Assembly (NCBI RefSeq): GCF_002259745.1
Contig: NZ_MWWW01000013.1
Location: 152,451-216,450 of the forward strand
From: Bifidobacterium myosotis
GTDB taxonomy: Bacteria; Actinomycetota; Actinomycetes; Actinomycetales; Bifidobacteriaceae
DNA length: 64,000 nt
Direction of reading: 5' to 3'
Both the position numbers and the translations under genes were made by a program. Every line of letters starts with the position of its first letter. Position 1 is the stretch's first letter. The notes below the pieces were generated by a model. That model saw nothing but the letters and a program-made list of their open reading frames with translations, did no database searches and was not told the DNA's origin. Below are positions 28,514 to 41,200 of this stretch, piece by piece.

Positions 28514-29296
28514 ATGGCTGAAAAGGACGCAAAGCCGAAGAAGCAGAGCACGATCAAGCAGATCATCCAGATCTACAAGTACACCGCCAAGGAAGACAAG
28601 GCGCTGCCGTGGCTTGAGGCCGGCTCGTTCCTGCTGCCGGTGGTGGTGGCCGTAATCATCGGCCTGATCTTCAAGTGGAGCTGGCTCACCTGGATCTTCG
28701 TCATGATCACCGCCGTGATGCTCGGCATCCTGCTGGCCACGATGATGCTCACCCGTCGTGCGGACGCCGTCGGCTACAAGCAGATCGACGGCAAGACCGG
28801 CGCGGCCATCAGCGTGCTGAGCAATATGGGCAAGGCCGGCTTCAACTTCCCGCAGGAGCCGGTGTGGGTCGACCCGCGTACCAAGGACGCCATCTGGCGC
28901 GGCACCTCGATGAACGGCATCTATCTGATCGGCGAGGGCGACTACGGCCGCGTGATGAAGGCCATGGACCGTCAGGAGCGCGAGATCAAGGGCGTCACCG
29001 CCGGCTCGTCCATCCCGGTCTACCGTATCGCCGTGGGCCACGGCCCCAAGCAGGTGCAGCTCAAGGACGTGCGCAAGGCCGTCACCAAGGCCAAGAGCTA
29101 CGAGCCCACCGACCACAAGAACCCGCTCATCGCCAAGATTCACCCGCGTCGCCGCTTCCTGCTGACCAAGGCCGAGGTGTCCACGCTCGACGATCGTCTG
29201 CGCACGCTGCAGGCCAAGGCCGGCTACGGCATCCCCAAGGGCATTGATCCGAACCGTCGTCAGCGCGTCTCCCGTCGCGCCATGCGCGGTCGCTGA
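28514..29296 (+). CDS. DUF4191 family membrane protein
   Basis: 260 residues from ATG 28514 with AAAGGAAG upstream. Two membrane helices lie close together near residues 35-90 (SFLLPVVVAVIIGLIFKWSW and WIFVMITAVMLGILLATMML). The rest, including ADAVGYKQIDGKTGAAISVL and FNFPQEPVWVDPRTKDAIWR, is the soluble domain characteristic of DUF4191. The C-terminus is rich in Arg and Lys. It precedes glnA, a conserved order in Actinobacteria. The function is unknown. A hairpin after it suggests a separate transcript. Confidence 0.85.
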   Translation: MAEKDAKPKKQSTIKQIIQIYKYTAKEDKALPWLEAGSFLLPVVVAVIIGLIFKWSWLTWIFVMITAVMLGILLATMMLTRRADAVGYKQIDGKTGAAISVLSNMGKAGFNFPQEPVWVDPRTKDAIWRGTSMNGIYLIGEGDYGRVMKAMDRQEREIKGVTAGSSIPVYRIAVGHGPKQVQLKDVRKAVTKAKSYEPTDHKNPLIAKIHPRRRFLLTKAEVSTLDDRLRTLQAKAGYGIPKGIDPNRRQRVSRRAMRGR

Positions 29297-29352
29297 GTCC
29301 GGCATCGTTGGTCGGACGACGACCGGCCGAATCGCCCATCGACAACCGTCAC

Positions 29353-29401
29353 CGAACAGTCCCCGATGGCTTCCCTTACGGAAGGTATCGGGGACTGTTC
29401 G
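29353..29401 (+). terminator. Strong hairpin after the DUF4191 gene, probable terminator
   Basis: Fifteen-base perfect arms, CGAACAGTCCCCGAT (29353-29367) and its complement (29387-29401), enclose an inner CTTCC/GGAAG stem. Only GTATT follows, so the T run is poor, but the position 57 bases after the stop fits termination in either direction. Confidence 0.65.
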
Positions 29402-29776
29402 TATTCAGCCTGCCGTTGTTCCCGTTCTTATGACTTGGTACGCCACGTTATAAGCTCGTTGATTTTACTTTGGAATCCCCTGTCGGCTCGCACATTACCG
29501 TCCTGAACCGCTCCTCTCCATTCCCATTCCCATGAGACGACCCGCCCGCCCTCGGCGGCCCATCCGATTCCACTGACGCGGTTCAAGCACTGTCCACGTT
29601 GCGGACGGGCCCGAACGGCGGCGCCTTGGCAGGGCACTGTATGTTTCGTTGGAATACCGGCGTTAGGCCAACGCAATCCACTATGTCGAAACATTCTCGT
29701 AACCCAAGTTTCGACCTTGCGAAACGCGCGATTTTACGATAGGTACCGTTATATTTCATACGAAAGGAGCGGTCCC
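29402..29776. promoter_or_regulatory. glnA upstream region, no gene seen
   Basis: These 375 bases contain no convincing gene. Near glnA are repeated GTTTCG/CGAAAC half-sites: a 6-base-arm palindrome at 29708-29725 and single copies near 29643 and 29685. TACGAT at 29735-29740 could be a -10. The region is the likely nitrogen-regulated glnA promoter, but no regulator family can be named from it. Confidence 0.35.
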
Positions 29777-31213
29777 GTGACCGAACTCAAGTCCAAGGAA
29801 GACGCCGAGGCCCTTATCAATAAGGAAGGCATCGAGTATGTCTCCGTCCGTTTCACCGATCTGATCGGCGTTCAGCAGCACTTCACCGTGCCGGCTAGCG
29901 AGTTCCTGAAGGACGCCTTCACCGAAGGCATGCCGTTCGATGGTTCGTCCGTGCAGGGCTTCCAGGCCATCAACGAGTCCGACATGAAGCTGGTCCCGGA
30001 TATCACGACCGCCTTCGTGGATCCGTTCCGCAAGCACAAGACCCTCGACGTGGCCTTCTCCATCGTCGACCCGCTGACCGACGAGCCCTACTCCCGCGAC
30101 CCGCGTCAGGTCGCCGGCAAGGCCGAGGCCTACCTGAAGTCCACCGGCATCGCCGACACCGCGTCCTTCGCTCCGGAGGCCGAGTTCTTCATCTTCGACA
30201 AGGTGCGCTTCGAGAACTCCATGCAGCGTTCCTTCTACGAGGTGGACTCCATCGAGGCCCCGTGGAACTCCGGCGTTGACACCGAAGAGGACGGCACCCC
30301 GAACATCGGCTTCAAGAACCGCGTCAAGCGCGGCTACTTCCCGGTTCCGCCGATTGACCACAGCCAGGACCTGCGCGACGACATGGTCGCCAACCTGCAG
30401 AAGGTCGGTCTGATCCTCGAGCGTTCCCACCACGAGGTGGCCGGCGCCGGTCAGCAGGAGATCAACTACCGCTTCAACACCCTGCAGCACGCTGGCGACG
30501 ACCTGATGAAGTACAAGTACGTCGTCCACGAGACCGCCGCTCTGGCCGGCAAGTCCGTGACCTTCATGCCGAAGCCGATCGCCGGCGACAACGGCACCGG
30601 TATGCACTGCCACCAGTCCCTGTGGAAGGACGGCAAGCCGCTGTTCTACGATGAGAAGGGTTACGCCGGCCTGTCCGATCTGGCCCGCTGGTACATCGGC
30701 GGCCTGATTAAGCACTCCTCCTCCGTGCTGGCCTTCACCAACCCGTCCCTGAACTCCTACCACCGTCTGGTCCCGGGCTTCGAGGCCCCGGTCAATCTGG
30801 TGTACTCCGCCCGCAACCGTTCCGCCGCCATCCGTATCCCGCTGGCCGGCACCTCCCCGGCTGCGAAGCGCATCGAGTTCCGCGCTCCGGACCCGTCCTG
30901 CAACCCGTTCCTGGCCTTCTCCGCCCAGCTGATGGCTGGTCTGGACGGCATCCTGAACCACATCGAGCCGCCGGAGCCGGTCGACAAGGACCTCTACGAG
31001 CTGCCTCCGGAAGAGCACGCCGGCATCAAGCAGGTGCCGAGCTCCTTGGCCGAGGCCATGGACGCGCTGGAAGAGGATCACGACTTCCTCACCGCCGGCG
31101 ACGTGTTCACCGATGACCTCATTGAGACCTGGATCGGCCTTAAGCGCGACGAGATCGATCAGGCCCGCCTGACCCCGACCCCGCTCGAGTACGAGCTCTA
31201 CTACCACATCTGA
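29777..31213 (+). CDS. glnA: Glutamine synthetase type I
   Basis: 478 residues from the GTG at 29777, chosen because AAAGGAG lies 7 bases upstream and [20 protein letters not shown] is the usual N-terminus. It makes glutamine from glutamate and ammonia with ATP. Conserved blocks are [48 protein letters not shown] and [19 protein letters not shown]. The adenylylation loop reads DLYELPPEE, so Tyr control by GlnE is expected. It is a single gene closed by a strong terminator. Confidence 0.97.
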   Translation: MTELKSKEDAEALINKEGIEYVSVRFTDLIGVQQHFTVPASEFLKDAFTEGMPFDGSSVQGFQAINESDMKLVPDITTAFVDPFRKHKTLDVAFSIVDPLTDEPYSRDPRQVAGKAEAYLKSTGIADTASFAPEAEFFIFDKVRFENSMQRSFYEVDSIEAPWNSGVDTEEDGTPNIGFKNRVKRGYFPVPPIDHSQDLRDDMVANLQKVGLILERSHHEVAGAGQQEINYRFNTLQHAGDDLMKYKYVVHETAALAGKSVTFMPKPIAGDNGTGMHCHQSLWKDGKPLFYDEKGYAGLSDLARWYIGGLIKHSSSVLAFTNPSLNSYHRLVPGFEAPVNLVYSARNRSAAIRIPLAGTSPAAKRIEFRAPDPSCNPFLAFSAQLMAGLDGILNHIEPPEPVDKDLYELPPEEHAGIKQVPSSLAEAMDALEEDHDFLTAGDVFTDDLIETWIGLKRDEIDQARLTPTPLEYELYYHI

Positions 31214-31303
31214 TAGGTAGGGATTGGAATCGTTGGAATTCCAATGATTCTGCAACTCGTGGGTAGCCAAACGGGATACGTTGCTATCCCATGAACCTGC
31301 AAT

Positions 31304-31340
31304 AAAAATGGCCTCCGGTTATGCACCGGAGGCCATTTTT
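31304..31340 (+). terminator. Rho-independent terminator of glnA (bidirectional)
   Basis: A perfect 16-base stem (31304-31319 with 31325-31340) around a 5-base loop ends in TTTTT on the plus strand and in AAAAA at its start, so it can stop transcription from both sides. The rest of 31214-31482 shows no gene. Confidence 0.92.
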
Positions 31341-31482
31341 GTTGCCCGTTGCGGGCGAGGCAATTTCGACTCCCCCTATCAGTCGGCCCGCGAAATGGGT
31401 CTGAGGGGTAGTCATTCGTCAACGAATTTACGGCGCAGCACACTAGTGCCGCCTGTTGTTGATACCGTCACCAAGTCTTTGC

Positions 31483-31857
31483 TCAGAACAATGGGTCCAT
31501 GCCGGTGGTCGGCTGTACCTTGGGGCGGGCCGGACGACCAATGTGACGCGCGTATACCAGCCAGCGGCCGTCACGGTTCTCCATGCGCGCCTCGAATTTG
31601 CCGCTTTCGAATCCGCGGCGTTCGCCGTTGCGGATCTTGAGCACCGCCTTGTTCGCCGCAGTACGATTCACCGACTCACCGACCTCGTACCAGCCGGGAT
31701 GGGTTTTCAGCCACGCCGCCAGCGCCGGCCCATTGCGTTTGATCTGCGGACGGGAATCCTCCAGTTCCGCGTCAAGCCCTTTCTTGCGACACTGCTGGAG
31801 AAAATGCGCCGCATCCAGTGGGTCATCGAATTGAACCCTGATCGTCGTTTTTCCCAT
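31483..31857 (-). CDS. Hypothetical 124-residue protein
   Basis: MGKTTIRVQFDDPLDAAHFL opens a small mixed alpha/beta protein. It continues with GPALAAWLKTHPGWYEVGES and a basic C-terminal half (NKAVLKIRNGERRGFESGKF, NRDGRWLVYARHIG). I do not recognise the family. There is no signal peptide or membrane segment. The basic second half could bind nucleic acid, but that is only a guess from composition. It is convergent with glnA and divergent from the CHY-type gene. Confidence 0.6.
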   Translation of the reverse strand: MGKTTIRVQFDDPLDAAHFLQQCRKKGLDAELEDSRPQIKRNGPALAAWLKTHPGWYEVGESVNRTAANKAVLKIRNGERRGFESGKFEARMENRDGRWLVYARHIGRPARPKVQPTTGMDPLF

Positions 31858-31935
31858 AAATATTCATTGTATCGAGAAACCGGGCGTTTGCGCATCCCCC
31901 ACTCCATGACATCGGGCGGTATGATGTGTCGCATT

Positions 31936-32445
31936 ATGGGGATGGACATCGTAGGAATGGGGCGCCGCGCCGATGAGGCTGCGGTACCGCTTGAAGCATC
32001 AGTGGCACCATCAGTGGCGCACGACCGGAGCGAGCGAAGAGGCCGAGACGATACAAGGAGCCGGCGGCAAGACCAAGACGGCCATGATATCCCCAACAAC
32101 CAGACCCTGCCCGTCCCCATCATCCACGGTTTGGATGTGGACGGGCAGGGCCGTTGCCGGCACTGGCATTCACCGCTGGACATCGTGGCCAACCGCTTCG
32201 CCTGCTGCGGCGAGTATTACGCCTGCTACCAATGCCACGACGCACTGGCCGGTCACCCACGCATCCCGTGGAGCGACCCCGACTCCCCCGCCGTGATGTG
32301 CGGCGTATGCCGGCATCAGATGACCGAAGCCGAATACGGCCGGGCCATGGAATCCACCGAACCGCACTGCCCGTCATGCGGCGCCCGGTTCAATCCCGGC
32401 TGCCGGCTGCACCACGACATCTATTTCGGGGAATGCCCGGCCTAG
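31936..32445 (+). CDS. CHY zinc-finger domain protein
   Basis: About 170 residues if started at ATG 31936; the start is uncertain. The conserved part begins near 32110 with VPIIHGLDVDGQGRCRHWHS and contains FACCGEYYACYQCHDALAGH, VMCGVCRHQMTEAEY and HCPSCGARFNPGCRLHHDIYF. This spacing of Cys and His residues matches the CHY zinc-finger family, which binds several zinc ions in a small globular domain. In yeast a homologue (Hot13) works in mitochondrial protein import. The bacterial role is not known. Confidence 0.8.
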   Translation: MGMDIVGMGRRADEAAVPLEASVAPSVAHDRSERRGRDDTRSRRQDQDGHDIPNNQTLPVPIIHGLDVDGQGRCRHWHSPLDIVANRFACCGEYYACYQCHDALAGHPRIPWSDPDSPAVMCGVCRHQMTEAEYGRAMESTEPHCPSCGARFNPGCRLHHDIYFGECPA

Positions 32446-32491
32446 CGGCCAGTCTCACAACTGATAATCACCGAATTTCTGACGCAACACA

Positions 32492-33463
32492 CTAGGCCTG
32501 CTTGGCCCGCCAGATGTCCGGCTCGACGTAGATCTCCCACTCGTACCATGGCAGCGTGCGACGGACGTTGGTCTCGATCTTGTCCACAGTCTCGACGTCG
32601 TAATCGCGATCCAGCTTCGAGGTCTCCACCTTGAGGCACAGCAGCACGGAATCCTCGTCCATGTGGATGGCCTGCATGTTGATGAGCCGGTCCACTCCGG
32701 CTGTGTCTTCCACGGCCTTCACCACGAGCGCGCGCGTGCTGCGGTCAAGGCTTTCACCCACCAGCAGCGAACCGGACTTGAACGCCAGCGCCGCCGATCC
32801 GCACACCAGCACCAGACCGACCAGCATGCCGCCGATGGCATCGTACAGTTCGTCGCCGGTGACGATCGACAGGCCGATGCCCAGACCTGCGAACGCCAGA
32901 CCGATCAGGGCCAGCGTATCCTCCATCATCACCGAGGCGAGTTCGGCGGATTTGGTGCGCCGCCAGAAGCCGATCAGCGAATCGTCCTCCACCTGCACGC
33001 GCTTCATCCGTTCGCGTGCTTCGTGGACGGACGTGTGCAGACCATATCCCTCAAGACATGCGGAGACGCCGACCACCACAAGCGCGGCGATGAGTTCCAC
33101 GGAATTCGCATCGCGCGACATCGTACCCTCGAGCAGACCGACGAGCTTGCCTGCGGCCTGCGAGACGGCGAATACACCACCGACGAAGAACAGCAGCGTG
33201 GCCACGATGAAACTCGCAAGGTACTTCACGCGATGCAGACCGAACGGATGGTCACCGCGGGATTGATGATCCGAGGCCCGGTCCCCCACCATCAACACGA
33301 GCTCGTTCGCGCAATCCGCCACCGAGTGCACGGATTCGGAGAACATGGACGATGAACCAGTGAACGCGGCCGCCGCGAATTTGGCGCAGGCGACACCGAC
33401 GTTGGCAAGCAGCGCGGCCTTGACCGCCGCGCCCGCATTCTTCTGATTGTTCTGATCAGACAC
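32492..33463 (-). CDS. Cation diffusion facilitator (CDF) family transporter
   Basis: 323 residues with about six membrane helices. The helix II metal site is seen as SESVHSVADCANELVLM and its helix V partner as SVMMEDTLALIGLAF (Asp in MMED). ADCANELVL with HPFGLHRVKYLASFIVA matches the ZNT9/SLC30A9-like branch of CDF proteins. The C-terminal cytoplasmic domain (about 225-323, INMQAIHMDEDSVLLCLKVE) is the usual ferredoxin-like dimer domain. It probably exports zinc or a similar divalent metal in exchange for protons. It is a single gene. Confidence 0.88.
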   Translation of the reverse strand: MSDQNNQKNAGAAVKAALLANVGVACAKFAAAAFTGSSSMFSESVHSVADCANELVLMVGDRASDHQSRGDHPFGLHRVKYLASFIVATLLFFVGGVFAVSQAAGKLVGLLEGTMSRDANSVELIAALVVVGVSACLEGYGLHTSVHEARERMKRVQVEDDSLIGFWRRTKSAELASVMMEDTLALIGLAFAGLGIGLSIVTGDELYDAIGGMLVGLVLVCGSAALAFKSGSLLVGESLDRSTRALVVKAVEDTAGVDRLINMQAIHMDEDSVLLCLKVETSKLDRDYDVETVDKIETNVRRTLPWYEWEIYVEPDIWRAKQA

Positions 33464-33663
33464 GATTGGTCACTCCCTCACACAGCATTGTAGGCGGGCT
33501 GCAATCGGGCATGACACACCTTGGACGACAGCCGAAACAGTCAGCATGACCAATGACCAGTCAATGACCAGCCGGCGGGAGCTCGATGAACGGACGCCGG
33601 GCAACCGGCGAATATCCGCCGATCGACCACCGAACAACCAGCGCACGGCGTCGGCTAGAGTAG

Positions 33664-36540
<2,877 letters not shown>

Positions 36541-36587
36541 GCCATCTTTCCTCCTGCCCGAGAAAACAAACACCAAGCCGACAAGTC

Positions 36588-36640
36588 CATGGAGGTCCGA
36601 TTCCGGTCACCTCCCTCATCAGAGGGAGGCAATCGATATC
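36588..36640. repeat. Short palindromic intergenic repeat downstream of ligA
   Basis: CCTCCCTC ATCA GAGGGAGG at about 36609-36628 forms a perfect 8-bp hairpin with a four-base loop. The same sequence occurs at 38207-38226. The remaining bases of 36541-36827 show no gene. GGAGG lies just before the Mrp-type gene start. Confidence 0.65.
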
Positions 36641-36827
36641 AGGCTTGGCATCTGTTTCACCAGACCGGCATTGTACGGCCGGAGACGCAACTGGAACCTC
36701 CCAGTACCAAGTCTCAATGATATGATTGTGCTCTTGTCGAAAGGGGGCGACCTCATATTTCTCTTTGCGAAGTATGGCATGGCGGGCGATTGCACGCTAG
36801 TCTGGTACGCGGCAATAAGGAGGATGC

Positions 36828-38039
36828 ATGAGCGATACCCGTCAGATCGAAGCGGCAATCTACGAACGGCTGAGTCGAGTGATCGACCCGGAACTCGGGC
36901 GGTCCGTCACCGATCTGGGCATGATCGCAGCCATCAACGCAACGCCGGTGAGTGCATTGGCCCCGGCCAGCGACGACACCATCACCGCCAGCAGCCACGG
37001 CAACGCGGGCACTGCGCATGCCGTCGCGGCCGAGGCCGGCACTGACACCGCCGACCATCGCGAGGCATATGACGTGACGGTGCATGTGGAGCTCACCGTG
37101 CCGGGCTGCCCGCTGTCTCAGACCATCACGAACCAGATCAACGGTGCGGTCACCTCCTATCCGGACGCCCAACTCACGCCGCATATCGAAGTGGGTTCTA
37201 TGAGCCGCGACAAACTGGCGGATCTCGTGGCTGATCTCAAGGCCGAACGCAAGCAGAACCCGTTCAGCAAACCGGGCGTCAAGACGCGCATCTTCGCCAT
37301 CGCCTCCGGCAAGGGAGGCGTGGGCAAGTCCTCGGTCACCGCGAATCTGGCGGCCACATTCGCCGCGCTGGGCTACGACACGGCCGCCATCGACGCGGAC
37401 ATCTACGGCTTCTCGCTGCCCCGCCTGTTCGGCGTGCACACCCAGCCCACGAACCTCAACGGCATGCTGATGCCGGTGACCGCATGGGGCGCCAAGCTCA
37501 TCTCCATCGGCATGTTCGCCGGCGCCGACCGGGCCATCCTGTGGCGTGGCCCCCGTCTGCAGCGTTCCTTGGAACAGTTCCTGTCGGACGTGTGGTGGGG
37601 TTCGCCGGACGTGCTGCTACTCGATCTGGCGCCCGGCACCGGCGACATGGCGATTTCGGTGGCGCAGGCGCTGCCGAACGCCGAGCTCGTGGTGGTCACC
37701 ACCCCGCAGCCCTCCGCCTCGGATATCGCCGTGCGTTCCGGGCTCGTGGCGCTGCAGGTGCCGATGAAGGTGCGCGGCGTGGTGGAGAACATGAGCTATT
37801 ACCAGCACAACGGCGAAAAACTGCGCATTTTCGGCGAGGGCGGTGGCCGGCGTGTGAGCGACCAGCTCACCGAGGCGCTGGGATATGACGTGCCGTTGAT
37901 GGCCCAGCTGCCGCTGGTGCCCGAGGTACGCGAGACCGGCGAGGCAGGCCGACCGGCGGTGTTGCATGCGGATGGGGCGCTTCGCACCGATGGAATCGGG
38001 GCTACGTTCCGGGGGCTGGCCGAGCAGCTGATGGGGTGA
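36828..38039 (+). CDS. mrp: Mrp/NBP35-type P-loop ATPase, iron-sulfur carrier family
   Basis: 403 residues. An N-terminal MIP18/DUF59 domain (about 5-120, IDPELGRSVTDLGMI and VELTVPGCPLSQTI) is interrupted by an Ala/Thr-rich insertion. The deviant Walker A SGKGGVGKSSVTANLA starts the ATPase domain. LLLDLAPGTGDM and VVTTPQPSASDIA are Mrp signatures. The CxxC that many Mrp proteins use to hold the cluster is missing: after VVENMSYY comes QHNGEKLRIFGEGGG. Actinobacterial members I know of share this lack, so it may be a lineage form. It probably assists iron-sulfur protein assembly. Confidence 0.9.
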   Translation: MSDTRQIEAAIYERLSRVIDPELGRSVTDLGMIAAINATPVSALAPASDDTITASSHGNAGTAHAVAAEAGTDTADHREAYDVTVHVELTVPGCPLSQTITNQINGAVTSYPDAQLTPHIEVGSMSRDKLADLVADLKAERKQNPFSKPGVKTRIFAIASGKGGVGKSSVTANLAATFAALGYDTAAIDADIYGFSLPRLFGVHTQPTNLNGMLMPVTAWGAKLISIGMFAGADRAILWRGPRLQRSLEQFLSDVWWGSPDVLLLDLAPGTGDMAISVAQALPNAELVVVTTPQPSASDIAVRSGLVALQVPMKVRGVVENMSYYQHNGEKLRIFGEGGGRRVSDQLTEALGYDVPLMAQLPLVPEVRETGEAGRPAVLHADGALRTDGIGATFRGLAEQLMG

Positions 38040-38071
38040 TGCCCCGTATCGCAGGATTGCAGGCTTTGTCT

Positions 38072-38270
38072 GCGGGCCTCTCCCTCCGTCAGCGCCAATG
38101 CGCTGCCCCCTCATCAGCGGGAGGCTACCCTTATCCCAAGATGCTCACTAGACACCCTCCATATCACAGGATGCCTCTTCCTCCGTCAGTACCAGTGCGC
38201 CGAAGCCTCCCTCATCAGAGGGAGGCTCCCCATTACGACACCCAGTGTTCCCTGTAAGAGGGAGGCTTGG
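38072..38270. repeat. Cluster of palindromic intergenic repeats
   Basis: At least two units share the layout CTCCGTCAG, a GCC/GCGC middle, and CCCTCATCAGNGGGAGGCT (about 38082-38128 and 38174-38228). A third partial GAGGGAGGCTTGG sits at 38260-38271. They fill the gap between the convergent mrp and 1204-residue genes. They may act as bidirectional terminators or be a small mobile repeat. Confidence 0.65.
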
Positions 38271-38277
38271 AAAGGGC

Positions 38278-41200
38278 TCAAGCGGAGAGGGAACGGAGGA
38301 ACTGGGCCTGCACCACGTCGATGCCGTCGCCTTCGCCGTCGTTCATGCGGGCCACGGCCACCGACAGCGTGCGGGCGGGCACGAACATGCCCTCGTCAAC
38401 GCACACCCGGGCGGCGTCACGCATGATACCGGCGACTTCGATATGCGGCCAGACCGGCAGATCGTGCATGGCGAGCACATGCGCGGCCTCCTCCACCGAT
38501 TCGGGGATCGGAATGCACTGGGAATCCGCACGGGAGACCAGCTCCTGCAGTTCGCCTTCCAGCGAGCCGATGGCACCGGGCGCGATGTGGTCGCTCATCA
38601 GGTAGGCGGCCGCAGCCGTATCGAAGTGGTCGAGCATCCATTCCGCATAGGCGAATCGGTAGTAGGCGAACGCGGCATCGTCGCGATCCAGCGCGACGCG
38701 TAGCGCGTTGAGGCAGGCGGCACGGGCCGAATCCCAATCCTCCTTGCGGGCGAGCTGAATCGCGAGCTTCAGATGCGAAAGCGGGTAGGCCGGCGCATAC
38801 GCCACCATGCGGTTCAGGTGCGGAATCGCCGCGTCGGCGTTCTTGATCTGGCTCAGCACGTCCGCCAGTTCCATATGCGCGTAGAACAGGTTGTCCGGGA
38901 TGAGCACGGTGCGCTCGTCCGGCGTGGCGAACAGTCGGTTGTACACCACACGTTCCGCGTACGAATTGAAGTAGCGAGGCACGCCGGGGCCGGCGGCGAA
39001 GACCTGATCCAGTCGGGTCACGGCAGCCTCGGCCACCTCGATGGCCTGCGGGGCCTGCCCGGAGAACAGCATATCGCGGGCGCGGAGCCGCTCCTTGTCG
39101 AGATCGTCGGCCATGGTGAACGTGAAATCGGGCGTATCGTCACCGTCGATCAGCGCGCTCGTCACCTGGGAGGCGAGCGCCGTGAGCTCGGGATCGCTGA
39201 TCGACTCGATGATCCGCATGGCGCGTTGCGCCTTCTCCACCGAATCGATCGAGGAATCCTGCGCCAGTCCATGGAACTCGTTGACGCCATGCTGGAGCAG
39301 ATCGACGCGCTGGATGGCGAGTCCCGCACTGTCACGGGCGCCCAATACGCGGGCCGTGGCGGGCGTGAAGCGACGGTCGGCCAGTTCCGGTTCATCCTGG
39401 GAACCGGTTGGCGAGAAACGGCTGTCCGTAAGATCGAAGTCGGCATTGACCGGCTTGAGCCCGCCTTCACCGTCCACATCCATGACCGCGCCGAACAGAC
39501 GGTAGGTCTCCTCGGGATTATCGAGTCCATCCGTCTCCAGACGCTTCATGAAGGCGTCACGCGTGAAAGTGACGGTGACCATGTTGCGCACGGTGGGATT
39601 ACGGCGCAGCACGCTCATCGGATCGTCGTCCCCGCCGCCGACGCCGTTGGCGGACCGGCCGGATGCCGCATCCGCGTCGTCGGCGTCGTCGCCATTGCCG
39701 CCGGCCGAATCGTCGGAGCCGGCCGCGCCCATGCTGAACGCCATCTCATCGATGTCCACGCCGCGCATGAGGTCCTCGAACTGCGAGTCGATGGACGCCT
39801 TGCCGTCCCCGGTATCATCCGCGTCGCGCGTTCCCGCGTTCGCGCCGCCATCGTCCATACGATCCTCGCCTGCGGACGGCTGGCCGAACGTCTCCTCATG
39901 GGTGATCGGACGGGTCGGGTCTCCGTGGAAGTCGCCGTCCTTGGGGTCAGCCTTGGACCCGGCGCGGCCCATATCACCGCTGCGCAGGTGTTCGAAGGCG
40001 CTCAACGCCTCGCTCATCATGGCCTCGATGGCGGAATCCTGCTCGGCGATGGCCTCCTCGAGACCGATCGAATCGATGTGCAGGGAGACCTGACGCACGG
40101 ACTTGCTGGCACCGAAGCTCATCGCCGCCATCATCAATCCCACACGCAGGTTGTAGGCGGCGCTCATCGAGGCGCGTTCCGGACCGCTCAGCGTGCGCCA
40201 GGTACGCCGTGACACGTCGTAGCGGCTGTCCGGCATCATCGAGGTGCCGGCGGTGGTGAAGCCGATGGCCACCTCGCCGCTGTCCAGACGGGAGCGGAAC
40301 TCCACATCGAACCGGTACGGCAGACGAAGCCGGCGCAACAGCGAGGAGAGCGCCTGACGATACACCCACTCGTCCGAATCGGCACCTGCGCCAAGACCAG
40401 CACCGGAACCGTGCCCGCCATCCGACGCCATATCGCGCGGATCGGGGAAATCGCCGCGGATACGCTCGGCCGTGCGTTCCGCGATGGACGCGAGGCTCAG
40501 CACGGCACGACGCTCATCCGAACCGTCGTACGGGTCGAGCGCCATCAGGGCCGGGTTCTCGATGAGCTTCATGTCGATCTGCGCGGCCTCGGCGCGGGTG
40601 ACGGTGTCCTCGGTGGGATTGCGCCCCAGCGAGGCGTTGCGCTCCAGCCATGCGCTCACGGCGGCGAACCGGTTGAGGTTGCCCTCGATCTTCAGGGATT
40701 TCAGGGCCTGGCCAAACGCCATCGACTTGTCCCATGAGAAGAAATAGCCGTTGGAATAGGTGGAGGTGTACAGATGCAGCGGCTCGGCGCCATGCACGGC
40801 CTCAAGGCCCGGCGTCTTGTCCAACGCGCCGGCTTCACGCATGAGATCGGCGAAATGATCCTCGAGTCCGGAGGCGCGCATGCCATGGGCGCGCGCGGCC
40901 AGGGTGTCCCGGACGCAGCGGCGAATCGCCCCGATCGGCGCCTCGCGGTTGAGCCTGCGGAAGATGTTGCCCGACCCGAAGCCGATGAGCAGACCGTTGA
41001 TCTGCGGCAGCATGTACGCGGCGAAGAACGCGATGGCGATCGCGTCACGGTATTCGAGATCGTAGCGCATGTTAGCCGGCAGGTTGGCGCGCATCTGTTC
41101 GAGCGTGTACCGGTTGCCGGACTTGAGCCATGAGGCGAGCCACGTCAGACGGCCGGAATCGTCCCGTCCCACGACACTGCCGACGACGGCCTTGACGCCC

